DNA of 64,000 nucleotides from Angiostrongylus vasorum (lineage: Eukaryota > Nematoda > Chromadorea > Rhabditida > Metastrongylidae). The notes under the pieces are model-generated. The model had not been told where the DNA came from. It saw nothing but the letters and a program-made list of their open reading frames with translations, and made no database searches. The stretch lies in the NCBI GenBank assembly GCA_018806985.1, contig JADANN010000336.1, positions 1,240,001 to 1,304,000 on the forward strand. Direction: 5' to 3'. The position numbers were made by a program, and so were the translations under genes. This document shows positions 49,363-60,435 of the stretch, one piece after another (within the stretch, counting starts at the first letter, position 1; each line of letters begins with the position of its first letter).

Positions 49363-49613
49363 GAAGACGCTCTGTTTCCCTTTTTTTTTCTTTGAAATAG
49401 GAATGGTGTTAAAAAGAACACCGTTCAGTACTGGCTGATGTTTCGGCGGCTCCGTCTTCTTCAAATTTCTCACCGTGCAAGACTCTATGTGACTGGTCTC
49501 CAGCAGTGAACTGCAGCACTTACAAAAGCAAAACCACTCCGGAAAAGGCAAAATTGCCGAAGCGTCAACCAGTACTAAACAATTCTTGTTGTTCACAGCA
49601 TCGTATCTGCTGG

Positions 49614-50170
49614 AGAGTTAAAAACCGATTTATTGAACAATGCCGTGGTTGACAGAAAGTTTTTTGAAACTGTATCGGCTTCGACTCTTGTGTTCACAGT
49701 TGTTACTGACTGATCATCGGTGTGAGACTCTCTTACGGAAACAGGCACCACTTAAACGGTGATGTTGGAGAAAAACCGGAAACTAAAAACCTAAAAGAAA
49801 AAAGGCGCGCTTTATCAGCTGAAGAGGTTTTCAAACCTTCAATATCAAGCAACAGGTTATCAAATGTATGCAACCATGTGCATTCTACCTGCGTGTCTTC
49901 TAATCCAGCTCTTCCACTGTTTTGATTCCACTGAGTAACCCTCTGATGAATGATGAAGGTTCCCACCGATCCTTCGTGTCCACCATTATTCTATGCATTC
50001 ATCAGAGAACACAATACCCAATGCATGCTTTGTTTTCCAACGGCGGGCATGCCACATGGCACCCTGCCAAAGGCCCACGCCATAGTTTCGCGCCAACATT
50101 CGAACAGGGAGCGGCTGATGTGTTATGTGGATGAACTGTAATCATCTAAGAGGCCGAGAAATAGCTCTGA
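49614..50170 (+). repeat. H2B-flank segment, present in three near-identical copies
   Basis: GGAGAGTTAA to the GAGGCCGAGAAATAGCTC region is repeated directly at 55106-55660 (offset 5492) and inverted at about 61870-62430. A diverged fourth version lies at 59100-59560. It holds no gene; the open frames in it are shared by descent and show no domain. Confidence 0.85.
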
Positions 50171-50209
50171 CTGCGATTGAAAATGGGTCATTTTTTGTGG
50201 AGAACGATC

Positions 50210-50357
50210 CCAGTTATAACTTCCATAATGCTGGGATATTTACAAAAGTCCGGACCGCAGGTGTCTGCGGTGGGGAACGAACGCGCTATTGTCCTTTCCG
50301 GGGAGTAACGCGTTCACCACCACACCATGCGGGTCCTTCGTTTCGAAACCAGTTATA
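50210..50357 (-). repeat. SINE-C copy with 9-bp direct repeats
   Basis: The element 50219-50348 is flanked by CCAGTTATA at 50210-50218 and 50349-50357. It lies about 180-320 bases downstream of the H2B polyadenylation signal and is duplicated in the right arm. Confidence 0.85.
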
Positions 50358-50538
50358 TTTTAACAATATCGCATGAATACGGTAATGTTAGTCAACGATG
50401 CATTAATCGCACTGCAACTCCCCTGAGCGAACTGCACACGTTTATATGGTCTCAATCAAGTATCATTACATCGATAAGGCCTTAATATTATGGAAAGACC
50501 TCATGTATAATTAAACTATATCAATACAAAAAAAGTAC

Positions 50539-50544
50539 TTTATT
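50539..50544 (-). terminator. AATAAA downstream of H2B copy 1
   Basis: TTTATT on the plus strand, 46 bases beyond the histone stem-loop. It could be a back-up or alternative poly(A) signal. Confidence 0.5.
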
Positions 50545-50590
50545 TGTTACCAAAAAGGTATGCCAAAGTCCATTATTCGGCTCGAGTTGT

Positions 50591-50606
50591 GGCCCTAAAG
50601 AGGGCC
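50591..50606 (-). terminator. Histone 3' stem-loop, H2B copy 1
   Basis: GGCCCTAAAGAGGGCC, the complement of the canonical GGCC-CTCTTTAG-GGCC hairpin, with the ACCCAAC leader and ACAA tail. It binds stem-loop-binding protein and sets the non-polyadenylated 3' end. Confidence 0.95.
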
Positions 50607-50640
50607 GTTGGGTTAGTTGTGTCCACCAAAGCCAAGCTAT

Positions 50641-51012
50641 TTACTTGCTCGAGGTGTACTTGGTCACGGCCTTTGTGCCTTCGGACACGGCATGCTTAGC
50701 GAGCTCTCCCGGGAGAATCAGTCGCACGGCGGTCTGGATTTCGCGGGAGGAGATGGTCGATCGCTTGTTGTAGTGGGCAAGACGTGAAGCTTCAGCTGCA
50801 ATGCGTTCGAAAACGTCGTTCACAAACGAGTTCATGATGGACATCGCCTTCGACGAAACACCGGTGTCGGGATGAACTTGCTTGAGTACACGGTAGATGT
50901 AGACGGAATAACTCTCCTTCCGACGATGCTTCTTCTTCTTGTCTCCTTTACGACTGGCCTTCTGGCTCTTAGCGGCTTTCTTCGCTCCTTTGACTGATGG
51001 CTTCGGTGGCAT
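50641..51012 (-). CDS. Histone H2B, copy 1
   Basis: A core histone that pairs with H2A in the nucleosome. It is 123 residues. I chose the start at [12 protein letters not shown] (51012) because it gives the normal H2B length; an upstream in-frame extension to 51120 would add 36 unlikely residues and cover the TATA box. The basic tail (residues 1-30) is followed by the histone fold ([19 protein letters not shown], then [20 protein letters not shown]), the [20 protein letters not shown] helix and the C-terminal AVTKYTSSK, whose lysine before YTSSK is the conserved ubiquitination site. It is divergently transcribed from H2A 207 bp away. It differs from copy 2 by Ala versus Val at residue 19. The 3' stem-loop lies 34 bases after the stop. 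Confidence 0.98.
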   Translation of the reverse strand: MPPKPSVKGAKKAAKSQKASRKGDKKKKHRRKESYSVYIYRVLKQVHPDTGVSSKAMSIMNSFVNDVFERIAAEASRLAHYNKRSTISSREIQTAVRLILPGELAKHAVSEGTKAVTKYTSSK

Positions 51013-51066
51013 GACGAGTATTGACTGGGTAGTCAGTGGATGAGAGACCGCTGGAACGTTCGCTTT

Positions 51067-51162
51067 CTTATAGCAGAGCAATCGGCATACCCCGCCTCCA
51101 CAATTATGTTCTAGCTCCACCCACTAATGGGCGGTTCCAGCGCACAACGGCCTCCTTAAAAG
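51067..51162. promoter_or_regulatory. Bidirectional H2B/H2A promoter, copy 1
   Basis: Holds a TATA box for H2B (TATAAG on the minus strand, 51067-51072, 55 bases before its ATG) and a TATA-like TTAAAAG for H2A (51156-51162, 58 bases before its ATG). Between them lies CCACCCACTAATGGGCGG (51117-51134), a near-palindromic GC-box-like motif that could serve both genes. Confidence 0.7.
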
Positions 51163-51219
51163 AGTGAGTTGGACCCACATCACCATTCGTCAGAGTTCTC
51201 ATCTCGCAGCGTCGTCGTA

Positions 51220-51603
51220 ATGTCTGGTCGTGGAAAAGGAGGCAAAGCGAAGACCGGAGGCAAATCTAAATCGCGGTCAGCCCGCGCTGGCTTGCAGTTC
51301 CCCGTCGGTCGACTTCATCGTATGCTTCGCAAAGGCAACTATGCTGGTCGTATCGGAGGTGGAGCTCCAGTCTATCTGGCTGCCGTACTCGAGTACCTCG
51401 CCGCTGAAGTACTGGAATTGGCTGGTAATGCCGCTCGTGACAACAAGAAGACTCGCATCAACCCTCGCCATCTCCAACTCGCCGTGCGCAACGATGAGGA
51501 GCTCAACAAGCTACTCTCAGGAGTGACAATCGCTCAAGGAGGAGTTCTTCCCAATATCCAAGCCGTTCTTCTGCCCAAGAAGACTGGTGGAGAAAAGGAA
51601 TAA
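51220..51603 (+). CDS. Histone H2A, copy 1
   Basis: A core histone of 127 residues starting [20 protein letters not shown]; the start follows the usual H2A N-terminus, and the in-frame extension upstream is untranslated leader. The histone fold is complete, with the acidic-patch segment [20 protein letters not shown] and the docking region [19 protein letters not shown]. It has no C-terminal SQ motif, so it is not an H2A.X form. The L1 loop reads [13 protein letters not shown] where most H2As have NYA(E/Q)RVGAGAPVY. Its sequence is identical to copy 2. Stem-loop at 51636. Confidence 0.98.
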   Translation: MSGRGKGGKAKTGGKSKSRSARAGLQFPVGRLHRMLRKGNYAGRIGGGAPVYLAAVLEYLAAEVLELAGNAARDNKKTRINPRHLQLAVRNDEELNKLLSGVTIAQGGVLPNIQAVLLPKKTGGEKE

Positions 51604-51635
51604 TTCCTACTCGCCGCGAGGCATTCTAACCCAAC

Positions 51636-51651
51636 GGCCCTCTTTAGGGCC
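51636..51651 (+). terminator. Histone 3' stem-loop, H2A copy 1
   Basis: GGCCCTCTTTAGGGCC, 32 bases after the stop, preceded by CTAACCCAAC and followed by ACAA. AATAAA follows at 51692-51697. Confidence 0.95.
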
Positions 51652-52171
51652 ACAATCGATATCGAATGCGTGAGTTAAGATAAGGTTATAAAATAAATAT
51701 TGAAATCTGTGATCTGTTGTTCTTCGGTTGCTCTTGAAATAAATGTGAGGTTAACGAGATACTCTGGCTCTTGTCTAGACAATCTGTGAGCGCTTCCAAG
51801 AATTGCTGATGTTCGTGAGCCGACTTAAACACTACTACCATAATCTCTAGAGGAACTGGGCGGCTTTCTTATACTCTAGTGCTTATCTGCGTGAACAAGT
51901 GAAAGAATGATGAGCGCGTCGACTGAGTGGTGCTATTCTGGTAAAGAGTGCTGAAAGTGATTCACATCACTTACGATAAGCCACTATTGATCTGTTCTAT
52001 TTATTCTCGTCATGCTGCCCACACGCTCTTTTTACTTTCCATCAAGGAGAGACTTATAAATCAAAACCAAGGACGTGCGATAAAAGGTCAAGAAGAAAAC
52101 CAAATGAAGTGAATGAGTGCGACGTTTGCGGGATCACCAAGTGGTCTTTCCATCACTGGAAAACGTAGACT

Positions 52172-52802
52172 GAAGCCGATACAGTTTCGAAAAACTTCTG
52201 TCAACCACGGGGTTGTTCAATAAATCGGTTCTTAACTCTCCATTGATACTATGGATTCCTCTTCGAGCATATCAGTGACTTTTACTTCAAAATTTTCTCT
52301 CTTGTCTTCTTGTATCCTATGCGCGCATCCTATGGACTCCCTGTTTCTGCCGCGCCGATTTGGCACATACCTCCTGTATTTACGAGGCGTATTCATTGCA
52401 TGCGTGTGTGGGTGCGTTCTCGCTTGAGCGGACTGTATTCTACGAGTCAATTCGGCCAAAAAGCCTGCAATCAAGTGACAGGGAAGTATATGGGAGGCGG
52501 TTAGGAGTCGCCTCCAACAAATAAGCTCCATGTCCACTCTGTGACAGCCTGGCAAACTACCCTTGAGTTGTACTCCCCACGTTCAGAGCCCAGCAAGCTC
52601 TACGTGGGTATCAAAATGCTAAACACAGTTTAAAAAAAAGGCCTCATTCCCCTGACCCCGAGCCCCCAATTTTGCAGCGTTGGGTACGACGAATACGAAA
52701 AAAGACTGCCAAGAAGGGTGAGCTCCACGATATCGGCAACTATCGCCCAACCTGCTTGCTGTCATCCTAAACAAGATTAACAGAACACTGGACGAAGGAG
52801 AG
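52172..52802 (+). repeat. Left arm of the LINE-containing inverted repeat
   Basis: Pairs with 54542-55172 (coordinate sum 107344-107345). From its left end it contains H2B-flank sequence (GTTGTTCAATAAATCGGTTC), a LINE leader (52300-52620), and a LINE RT segment (GATATCGGCAACTATCGCCC). Its left end overlaps the end of the large histone arm by the 7 bases GAAGCCG. Confidence 0.9.
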
Positions 52803-52830
52803 ACGAGTGAAAACATACAACATAACATAA

Positions 52831-53095
52831 CATATACAAACCTAGGTATCCTAGTTGTGTCTAGTGCGATCTACCCCTTGCTTTTTTATTGGTTCCTATT
52901 CACCGCAGCTTTTACTGTACGAGGAGATTTGTACTAAGGCTTTAAGTCCCATTCCACACGCTGCACTCTATCAGAAAAACTCATCACGGTGAGCTGAGCG
53001 TCCGTTTCGCAGAGAGTGGCGCGTCACTTGGCGACCCGCCAAACGCCGAAGCCGCGGCGTCGCGCCAAAAATTTGGACGTGCAGGGACTCGTGTG
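52831..53095 (+). repeat. Left arm of a third inverted repeat
   Basis: CATATACAAACCTAGGTATC... matches the complement of 57660 downward (…GATACCTAGGTTTGTATATG). Both arms carry the CTGAGCGTCCGTTTCGCAGA block and one GC-rich short module. The arms are more diverged than the other two inverted repeats and one has a deletion. Confidence 0.75.
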
Positions 53096-53289
53096 GCATG
53101 TGGACCGGCTGTAGTGACCCCAATGAGCCGACCTATTGCCACTTCGAGAAGTGGGTCGAACAGCAAGACTAACTGCTTCTGTGCACTGACGTTGACCAAT
53201 AACTTATTTGCATTTTCAATGAGCTGATGAGAGTTAGTTGAAAGATAAAGTTCTGCAGCTCATTAGGTCTAATCGCCCAATTTAAATTG

Positions 53290-54590
53290 AAATTAAACAT
53301 CCCGCTAAGCGCGCATCACCTGTATTACCTGTAGTCCCGTTGATCGCCGACTGACTCGAGCTAGCGCAAGTAAATCTTCCATTTTTTCCCTGTCGCATGC
53401 AAGAGTAGCCCAGTGGGTTCTGCTCACTCTAGGGACTCGCTGAACCTTATATCTTTCGTTTAGGGTCTTCATGAAGAACTCTGACCATCGGCTCGGTGGT
53501 CTTCCTGCAGTGCGTTTGACATTCCAAGCAATTCAGTTACTAGCGGCTCTTGTTCATCGGTTGTCGTTCATATGCATTACGTGTCCGGCCCACCTTATCT
53601 TCGACTGTTTGGCGTACAGAACTGCATATCAGATTTTCGATCGTTGGCACAAGTCGAAGCTTTGGATCCTTTGCCTAACTTGCGTGATACGGGATAGTTC
53701 TATCATCGTCATTTCGATTGCGCGTTCAATAACGCTGAGTGATCTTTCATCCTGCTTACGCATCGACCAGGTTTCTGATTCATACGTAGGGCAGGAAGTA
53801 CCGTTGAGTTGAAAAGGTGGGCACGGAGCCGGATGTTCTTTGTCCTCTTCACTACATCCTCGATGCTCTTGAAAGCTCCCAAGCCGCTCCTTTCCTACTG
53901 CTCACCTCTGGAGCAACGTCGATAGCCATGTTGGTGTCCTTAGCTAAATAGACGTAACTAGAGCATTCGGAGGTAGTCATTCCGATGAGTATGAATGGGG
54001 CATACGAACCAATCCGTTCCTCATGAACATCGTTTTCGTGAGATTTAGTCGAAGACCAATCTTTCCACAGACTTTATCAAACATTCGTCTCGCTTGGCTA
54101 ATGTTTGGTGTTATAAGGACGATGTCATCAGCAAAGCGAAGATGATGTAACTGCCGACTATCGATTTTCACTCCCATATTATCCCATTCCAATGTTCGCT
54201 TGACGTTCTGGAGGGTGGCGGTAAATAATTTTGGCGAGATGGTATCGCCTTGCCTGACTCCTCTTTTTGACGTCAATGTTAATATCGTTGTAGAATGGTG
54301 AAATCTCGATTGTGAAATTTTTTTACAACTCACGAAGAATCTTTATGTACTGCCTAGGGACTCCTTGACTATTAAGGGCTTCCATGACTGCTTCTATCTC
54401 AGTTGAATCAAAGGCCTTCTTTAAATCGATGAAAGTGAGACAGAGCGGTCTTTTGTACTCTCGCGTCACTTCAATGAGTCTTGTCCTGTGGATGTGGTGC
54501 ATCATACTAAATTCTTTTCGAAAACCTACTTGCTCACATGGCTCTCCTTCGTCCAGTGTTCTGTTAATCTTGTTTAGGATGCCAGCAAGC
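53290..54590 (-). mobile_element. Broken RTE-like LINE between the inverted arms
   Basis: Minus-strand RT fragments: LTFIDLKKAFDSTEIEAVME (about 54430), GVRQGDTISPKLFTATLQNV (about 54240), the intact catalytic box LRFADDIVLITP (about 54110) and C-terminal pieces to about 53290. The 5' end runs into the inverted arm at 54542. Frameshifts and stops are present. It is very close to the copy at 245-1999. Confidence 0.88.
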
Positions 54591-55172
54591 AGGTTGGGCG
54601 ATAGTTGCCGATATCGTGGAGCTCACCCTTCTTGGCAGTCTTTTCGTATTCGTCGTACCCAACGCTGCAAAAATTGGGGGCTCGGGGTCAGGGGGAATGA
54701 GGCCTTTTTTTTTAACTGTGTTTAGCATTTTTGATACCCACGTAGAGCTTGCTGGGCTCTGAACGTGGGGAGTACAACTCACGGGTAGTTTGCCAGGCTG
54801 TCACAGAGTGGACATGGAGCTTATTTGTTGGAGGCGACTCCTAACCGCCTCCCATATACTTCCCTGTCACTTGATTGCAGGCTTTTTGGCCGAATTGACT
54901 CGTAGAATACAGTCCGCTCAAGCGAGAACGCACCCACACACGCATGCAATGAATACGCCTCGTAAATACAGGAGGTATGTGCCAAATCGGCGCGGCAGAA
55001 ACAGGGAGTCCATAGGATGCGCGCATAGGATACAAGAAGACAAGAGAGAAAATTTTGAAGTAAAAGTCACTGATATGCTCGAAGAGGAATCCATAGTATC
55101 AATGGAGAGTTAAGAACCGATTTATTGAACAACCCCGTGGTTGACAGAAGTTTTTTCGAAACTGTATCGGCT
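54542..55172 (-). repeat. Right arm of the LINE-containing inverted repeat
   Basis: Exact-length partner of 52172-52802. The 107-codon open frames in the two arms (52232-52555 minus, 54790-55113 plus) translate identically, so the arms are young or homogenised. That frame is LINE leader and is not proposed as a gene. Confidence 0.9.
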
Positions 55173-55660
55173 TCGACTCTGGTGTTCACAGTTGCTACTG
55201 ACTGATCATCGGTGTGAGACTCTCTTACGGAAACAGGCACCACTTAAACGGTGATGTTGGAGAAAAACCGGAAACTAGAAACCTGAAAGAAAAAGGCGCG
55301 CTTTATCAGCTGATGGGGTTTTCATACCTTCAATATCAAGCAACAGGTTATCAAATGTATGCAACCATGTGAATTCTACCTGCGTGTCTTCTAATCCAGC
55401 TCTTCCACTGTTTTTAATTCTACTGAGTAGCCCTCTGATGAATGATGAAGATTCCCACCGATCCTTTGTGTCCACCATTATTCTATGCATTCATCAGAGA
55501 ACACAATACCCAATGCATGCTTTGTTTTCCAACGGCGGGCATGCCACATGGCACCCTGCCAAAGGCCCACGCCATAGTTTCGCGCCAACATTCGAACAGG
55601 GAGCAGCTAATGTGTTATGTGGATGAACTGTAGTCGTCCAAGTGGCCGAGGGATAGCTCG
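55106..55660 (+). repeat. Direct copy of the H2B 3' flank
   Basis: Near-identical to 49614-50170. It is followed by unrelated sequence leading to H4, and it lacks the SINE-C insertion site present near 50210. Confidence 0.85.
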
Positions 55661-56012
55661 TACGCGGTAGAACGGGTTAAAAATCCTCATGACCACGACT
55701 GCTGCGATGAGAAATTTTCTCATGACGCAGTGACATAGATGTAGAGTAGAATAAAAAACTGGGAATGATTAATTTTTGCAATCTTTTGAAACTACGTCCT
55801 CTACCTTGTCGTGTATCACTTCCCCGACTCATGAAATCTAAAGGTACTCAGGAGAAATATTTGTTCAAATTTTCTTTTAAATGCCAAGTGAAGATACTCG
55901 CTTGTTCTTTCGTAAACACAGAACGCTTCTTCTTTTCGAGTCTTGCGTTGTGCTCAACGATTTGTTTAGTCGTGCCGACCGCTCGAAATACGCGATAGTG
56001 GGGAAGACCCGC
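55661..56012. other. Spacer upstream of H4
   Basis: No gene; short overlapping frames only. Confidence 0.4.
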
Positions 56013-56422
<410 letters not shown>

Positions 56423-56465
56423 GGCGACTTATTGGAGACCGAACACAAACCGCATCTAACCCAAC

Positions 56466-56481
56466 GGCCCTCTTTAGGGCC
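56466..56481 (+). terminator. Histone 3' stem-loop, H4
   Basis: GGCCCTCTTTAGGGCC with the CTAACCCAAC leader. AATAAA lies at 56525-56530, 43 bases downstream. Confidence 0.95.
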
Positions 56482-56530
56482 ACAATTGTTATGACTAGAA
56501 TACGTTTTAATTTTTTTCTTCTGGAATAAA

Positions 56531-57397
56531 GTGTACTTGCAATGAATGGAGAGAGCAAGCATATAAATGAACGCTAAATTTGTGGTTTCCAAAGTTCTTC
56601 CTTATGGTGATAAGCAATTTTCTCGTGTAGTTGGGTTGACGTCTGAAACGACATGGTGTATTGATTGTTTCCAATTTGCAAAAACGTCCGAAACGGGCAA
56701 TGAGGTTAAGGTTGGTGTGGTAATTGGCAGTGAGCACTTTGGGAACTCATATGGTTCGACCAGTGTAGCTGTTTTAGGAAAACTACAGATCCGTCGTACG
56801 TCGATCTACTCACTCGACTATAGGCTATTTCTCACCGACCAGTCAAATGCGCTGTATTTCTTTTGAATCCGATTGGTAGTTGTTGTTGAACTACGTTAGG
56901 TTTATTGGGCTACCCCCCACACTCTGGCCCGTCTATTGGCAACAGCGTCGTTATGCGTCCACATCTAAATCAGCTCAACTGAACGCCTGTTAATGGGGGC
57001 TATTCTGCCAAGTAGAACTCAGCTCCACCAGGAATGAAATTGCCTATTTCGACCCTTTTCAGTGGTCAAACCCTGCCTGCAGCCTCTCTTGCTTAGAACA
57101 AGGACGTTTGGAAAAAAAACGCTAGGCAATTGCCAAGTTGGTCACCATGCCACTCACCTAGAGTTTTTTGGGAGTTGACGAAATTATTTGGCCAATTGAG
57201 CATTACATGCTAATGCCGTCATTTTGAAACTATGACGAAAGAACTATTGCTAAAACGTTTATCTCTGCAGAACTTTATACTTCAATCCACTCATTTCAGC
57301 TCATCAGAAATGCAGATGACTTATTGGTCAACTCCAGTGCTCAGAAACAGTTAGTGTCGCCGTTTGACTCACTTCTTGATGTGGCAACAGGTCGGCC
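56531..57397. other. Spacer between H4 and the third inverted repeat
   Basis: A 99-codon ATG frame at 56567-56866 starts just after the H4 AATAAA; it has no recognised domain and an overlapping minus-strand frame, so I do not call it. A minus-strand ATG frame with a GTGAGT donor near 57170-57205 is too short to assess. Confidence 0.35.
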
Positions 57398-57660
57398 CAC
57401 TGCGTCACTATAGCCCGTCCGCATGTCACCTAGTCCCTCTACGTTCGAATTTTGGAGCAACGCTATGGCGTCTGCATTTGGCGGGTCGCCAAGTGACGCG
57501 CCACTCTCTGCGAAACGGACGCTCAGCTCACCGTGATGAGTTTTTCTGGTAGAGTGCAGCGTGTGGAATGGGACGTAAAGCCTTAGTACAAATCTCCGTC
57601 GTACAGTAAGCAAGAGGTAGATCTGACTAGACACAACTAGGATACCTAGGTTTGTATATG
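57398..57660 (-). repeat. Right arm of the third inverted repeat
   Basis: The complement of 52831-53095, including GCGCCACTCTCTGCGAAACG and CTAGACACAACTAGGATACC. It carries one GC-rich short module. Confidence 0.75.
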
Positions 57661-57818
57661 TTTGAAAACCTATCAATAGATTCCCACGAACGGTTATCCT
57701 GGGTGACAAATACTGTTGTCGAAAAATTGGAGTTTTTGCGAAGGTTTTTGATTTCGTGTACTTTTCCAACATCGCCGTTTCAGGTGGTGTTTATTTTTCA
57801 GCATTTCCCACATTATGG

Positions 57819-58467
<649 letters not shown>

Positions 58468-58504
58468 GCGCCTACTTGCGTTCTTCGCCTGATTGTAACC
58501 CAAC

Positions 58505-58520
58505 GGCCCTCTTTAGGGCC
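58505..58520 (+). terminator. Histone 3' stem-loop, H3
   Basis: GGCCCTCTTTAGGGCC with the GTAACCCAAC leader. AATAAA lies at 58561-58566, 40 bases downstream. Confidence 0.95.
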
Positions 58521-58566
58521 ACAAGCGAAATAATAAGAAGACGTTTTTATTTGTTCATGAAATAAA

Positions 58567-59099
58567 TTGTTCGCAGTTGTTAATAGTAAAGTGGTGTTAT
58601 GGTGCTATGCACTACATGTAGTGAGAGTTATAATGAGGCAAATATAGCTCGATAATCTCAGAAGTGGCGATATGTGATGATCTCCACTGTGATGAGCAAT
58701 TGATAATCTGGCCACTAAGTCGTGATTGTAGATGCGCAATTTTGAAAATGTACACTAACAGATATTAGAGTTAGTTAGTCCAGGGTTAAACGACGATTTT
58801 ATCCCTAGGTGGTTACACTATATAAGTTCTTCATACTTGGTCAATGTATGGAGTGTTTTCCATGAACTAGAAATGTCAAGTGAGTTCGGCTTTCTTAGTG
58901 ATATCTATGTCTAGGGCAAGTTGTCGCTAGTTATCGAAGCGGTAGAGCAGCGCCAATATTCAAAAAGCCCGGTGTATTTGAACTACCAGTAGATCATAAT
59001 GGTCTGAGAGGTTAATGATTAGACATTGTATTAACTGCGGCATACCTAACAGGTGTTCATTCACGTTGGTTTCCTTCCCAGTGAAAATCAAAAATTAGT
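58567..59099. other. Spacer downstream of H3
   Basis: No gene or repeat recognised. Confidence 0.4.
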
Positions 59100-59560
59100 G
59101 GTGCCAAACCGCACTCGGTCGGAAATCTATTCCGTTGCCTCATTGTTACGTAGGCAAGTTTAGTTTCTGAGTCGATCAGTTTTCGCACACCCTTAAGATC
59201 CACCAGTAGGTTTTCAAACGTATGCATACTTTTTTCCTTATACCCGCGTATACTCTGATCTAGCTCTTCGTTTTGATTCCTATTGGCCAAACTAGTACTA
59301 GATGATGAAGACTGCCATTGACCATTTGTGTCCACTAATTTTTCTCTGCGATCGATAAGAGAACGTCCTATCGACCGCATCCCTTGTTCTCTAACGACGC
59401 GCATGTTGCTTGGCCCTGTGTCAAAGGCCCATGCCATAGTTTCACGCGAACATTCGAACAGGGGAGGTGGTTAATGTGTTATGTTGATGAGCCGTAGTCA
59501 CTTCAGAGACTGGGAAATGAGTTACAACTCGATCGGGAAGTGGGTCATTTTCTATATAGA
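59100..59560 (+). repeat. Old diverged copy of the H2B 3' flank
   Basis: Collinear but clearly mutated relative to 49730-50230: shared GGCCCATGCCATAGTTTC, AACATTCGAACAGGGG, TTAATGTGTTATGTTGATGA and AAGTGGGTCATTTTCTATA. It has the same orientation as the left arm. Confidence 0.75.
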
Positions 59561-59739
59561 ACGGGAGCAATTACATTTTCAAGATGTTTGAATACAGTTC
59601 TGTTGGTCAGCAGAACATCCTCCTTGAAGGAAGTGCGGATGGTTTTATCGCGTAAATTGAGTATCACCACACCGCTAAGCTATTTATGTTTTAGAAATCT
59701 TTAGCATGTATGTTGAACTACACCGATACAAGAAATCAC

Positions 59740-59860
59740 TTTATTTGTTACCAACAGATATGTCAAAGTTCACCAAATGTGACGCTAAAGAGAACCATAG
59801 GGTTAGCTGTGTGCACCAAAGCCAAGCAGTTTACTTGCTCGAAATGTGTATTGTGACGGC
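59740..59860 (-). pseudogene. Truncated H2B 3' end at the inverted-repeat breakpoint
   Basis: On the minus strand it encodes only AVTIHISSK then stop, against AVTKYTSSK in the intact gene. The decayed stem-loop follows (GACGCTAAAGAGAACC on plus, 59781-59796, for GGCCCTAAAGAGGGCC), then TTTATT at 59740-59745 (AATAAA on minus). Homology to H2B stops at about 59855, where the right arm of the large inverted duplication begins (59857). It is a remnant of an older H2B locus, cut by the rearrangement. Confidence 0.85.
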
Positions 59861-60383
59861 TTCAGTCTACGTTTTCCAGTGATGGAAAGACCACTTGGTG
59901 ATCCCGCAAACGTCGCACTCATTCACTTCATTTGGTTTTCTTCTTGACTTTTTATCGCACGTCCTTGGTTTTGATTTATAAGTCTCTCCTTGATGGAAAG
60001 TAAAAAGAGCGTGTGGGCAGCATGACGAGAATAAATAGAACAGATCAATAGTGGCTTATCGTAAGTGATGTGAATCACTTTCAGCACTCTTTACCAGAAT
60101 AGCACCACTCAGTCGACGCGCTCATCATTCTTTCAATTGTTCACGCAGATAAGCACTAGAGTATGAGAAAGCCGCCCAGTTCCTCTAGAGATTATGGTAG
60201 TAGTGTTTAAGTCGGCTCACGAACATCAGCAATTCTTGGAAGCGCTCACAGATTGTCTAGACAAGAGCCAGAGTATCTCGTTAACCTCACATTTATTTCA
60301 AGAGCAACCGAAGAACAACAGATCACAGATTTCAATATTTATTTTATAACCTTATCTTAACTCACGCATTCGATATCGATTGT

Positions 60384-60399
60384 GGCCCTAAAGAGGGCC
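60384..60399 (-). terminator. Histone 3' stem-loop, H2A copy 2
   Basis: GGCCCTAAAGAGGGCC on plus. The AATAAA equivalent lies at 60338-60343, 40 bases beyond. Confidence 0.95.
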
Positions 60400-60435
60400 G
60401 TTGGGTTAGAATTAATGCCTCGCGGCGAGTAGGAA

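Larger units (their letters stand above)
48043..52178 (+). repeat. Left arm of the large histone inverted duplication
   Basis: Base 48043 pairs with base 64000 and base 52178 with 59857. The coordinate sum drifts only from 112043 to 112035 over 4.1 kb, so the net length difference is 8 bases. It contains SINE-A, SINE-B and SINE-C copies, H2B and H2A. The outer boundary may lie further left, because the partner arm runs off the window. Confidence 0.93.

Noticed and set aside
50125..50376. An 83-codon ORF present in both arms
   Set aside because: It runs through the SINE-C insertion and its target duplication, so it is not a gene.
51013..51120. N-terminal extensions of H2B and H2A beyond the canonical Met
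   Set aside because: They cover the promoter and leader and are absent from known H2A/H2B proteins.
52232..52555. A 107-codon protein present twice (also 54790-55113)
   Set aside because: It is LINE leader sequence inside an inverted repeat; the identity reflects DNA duplication, not a conserved gene.
56567..56866. A 99-codon ATG frame after H4
   Set aside because: No domain; the opposite strand is also open; it starts right at the H4 3' processing region.
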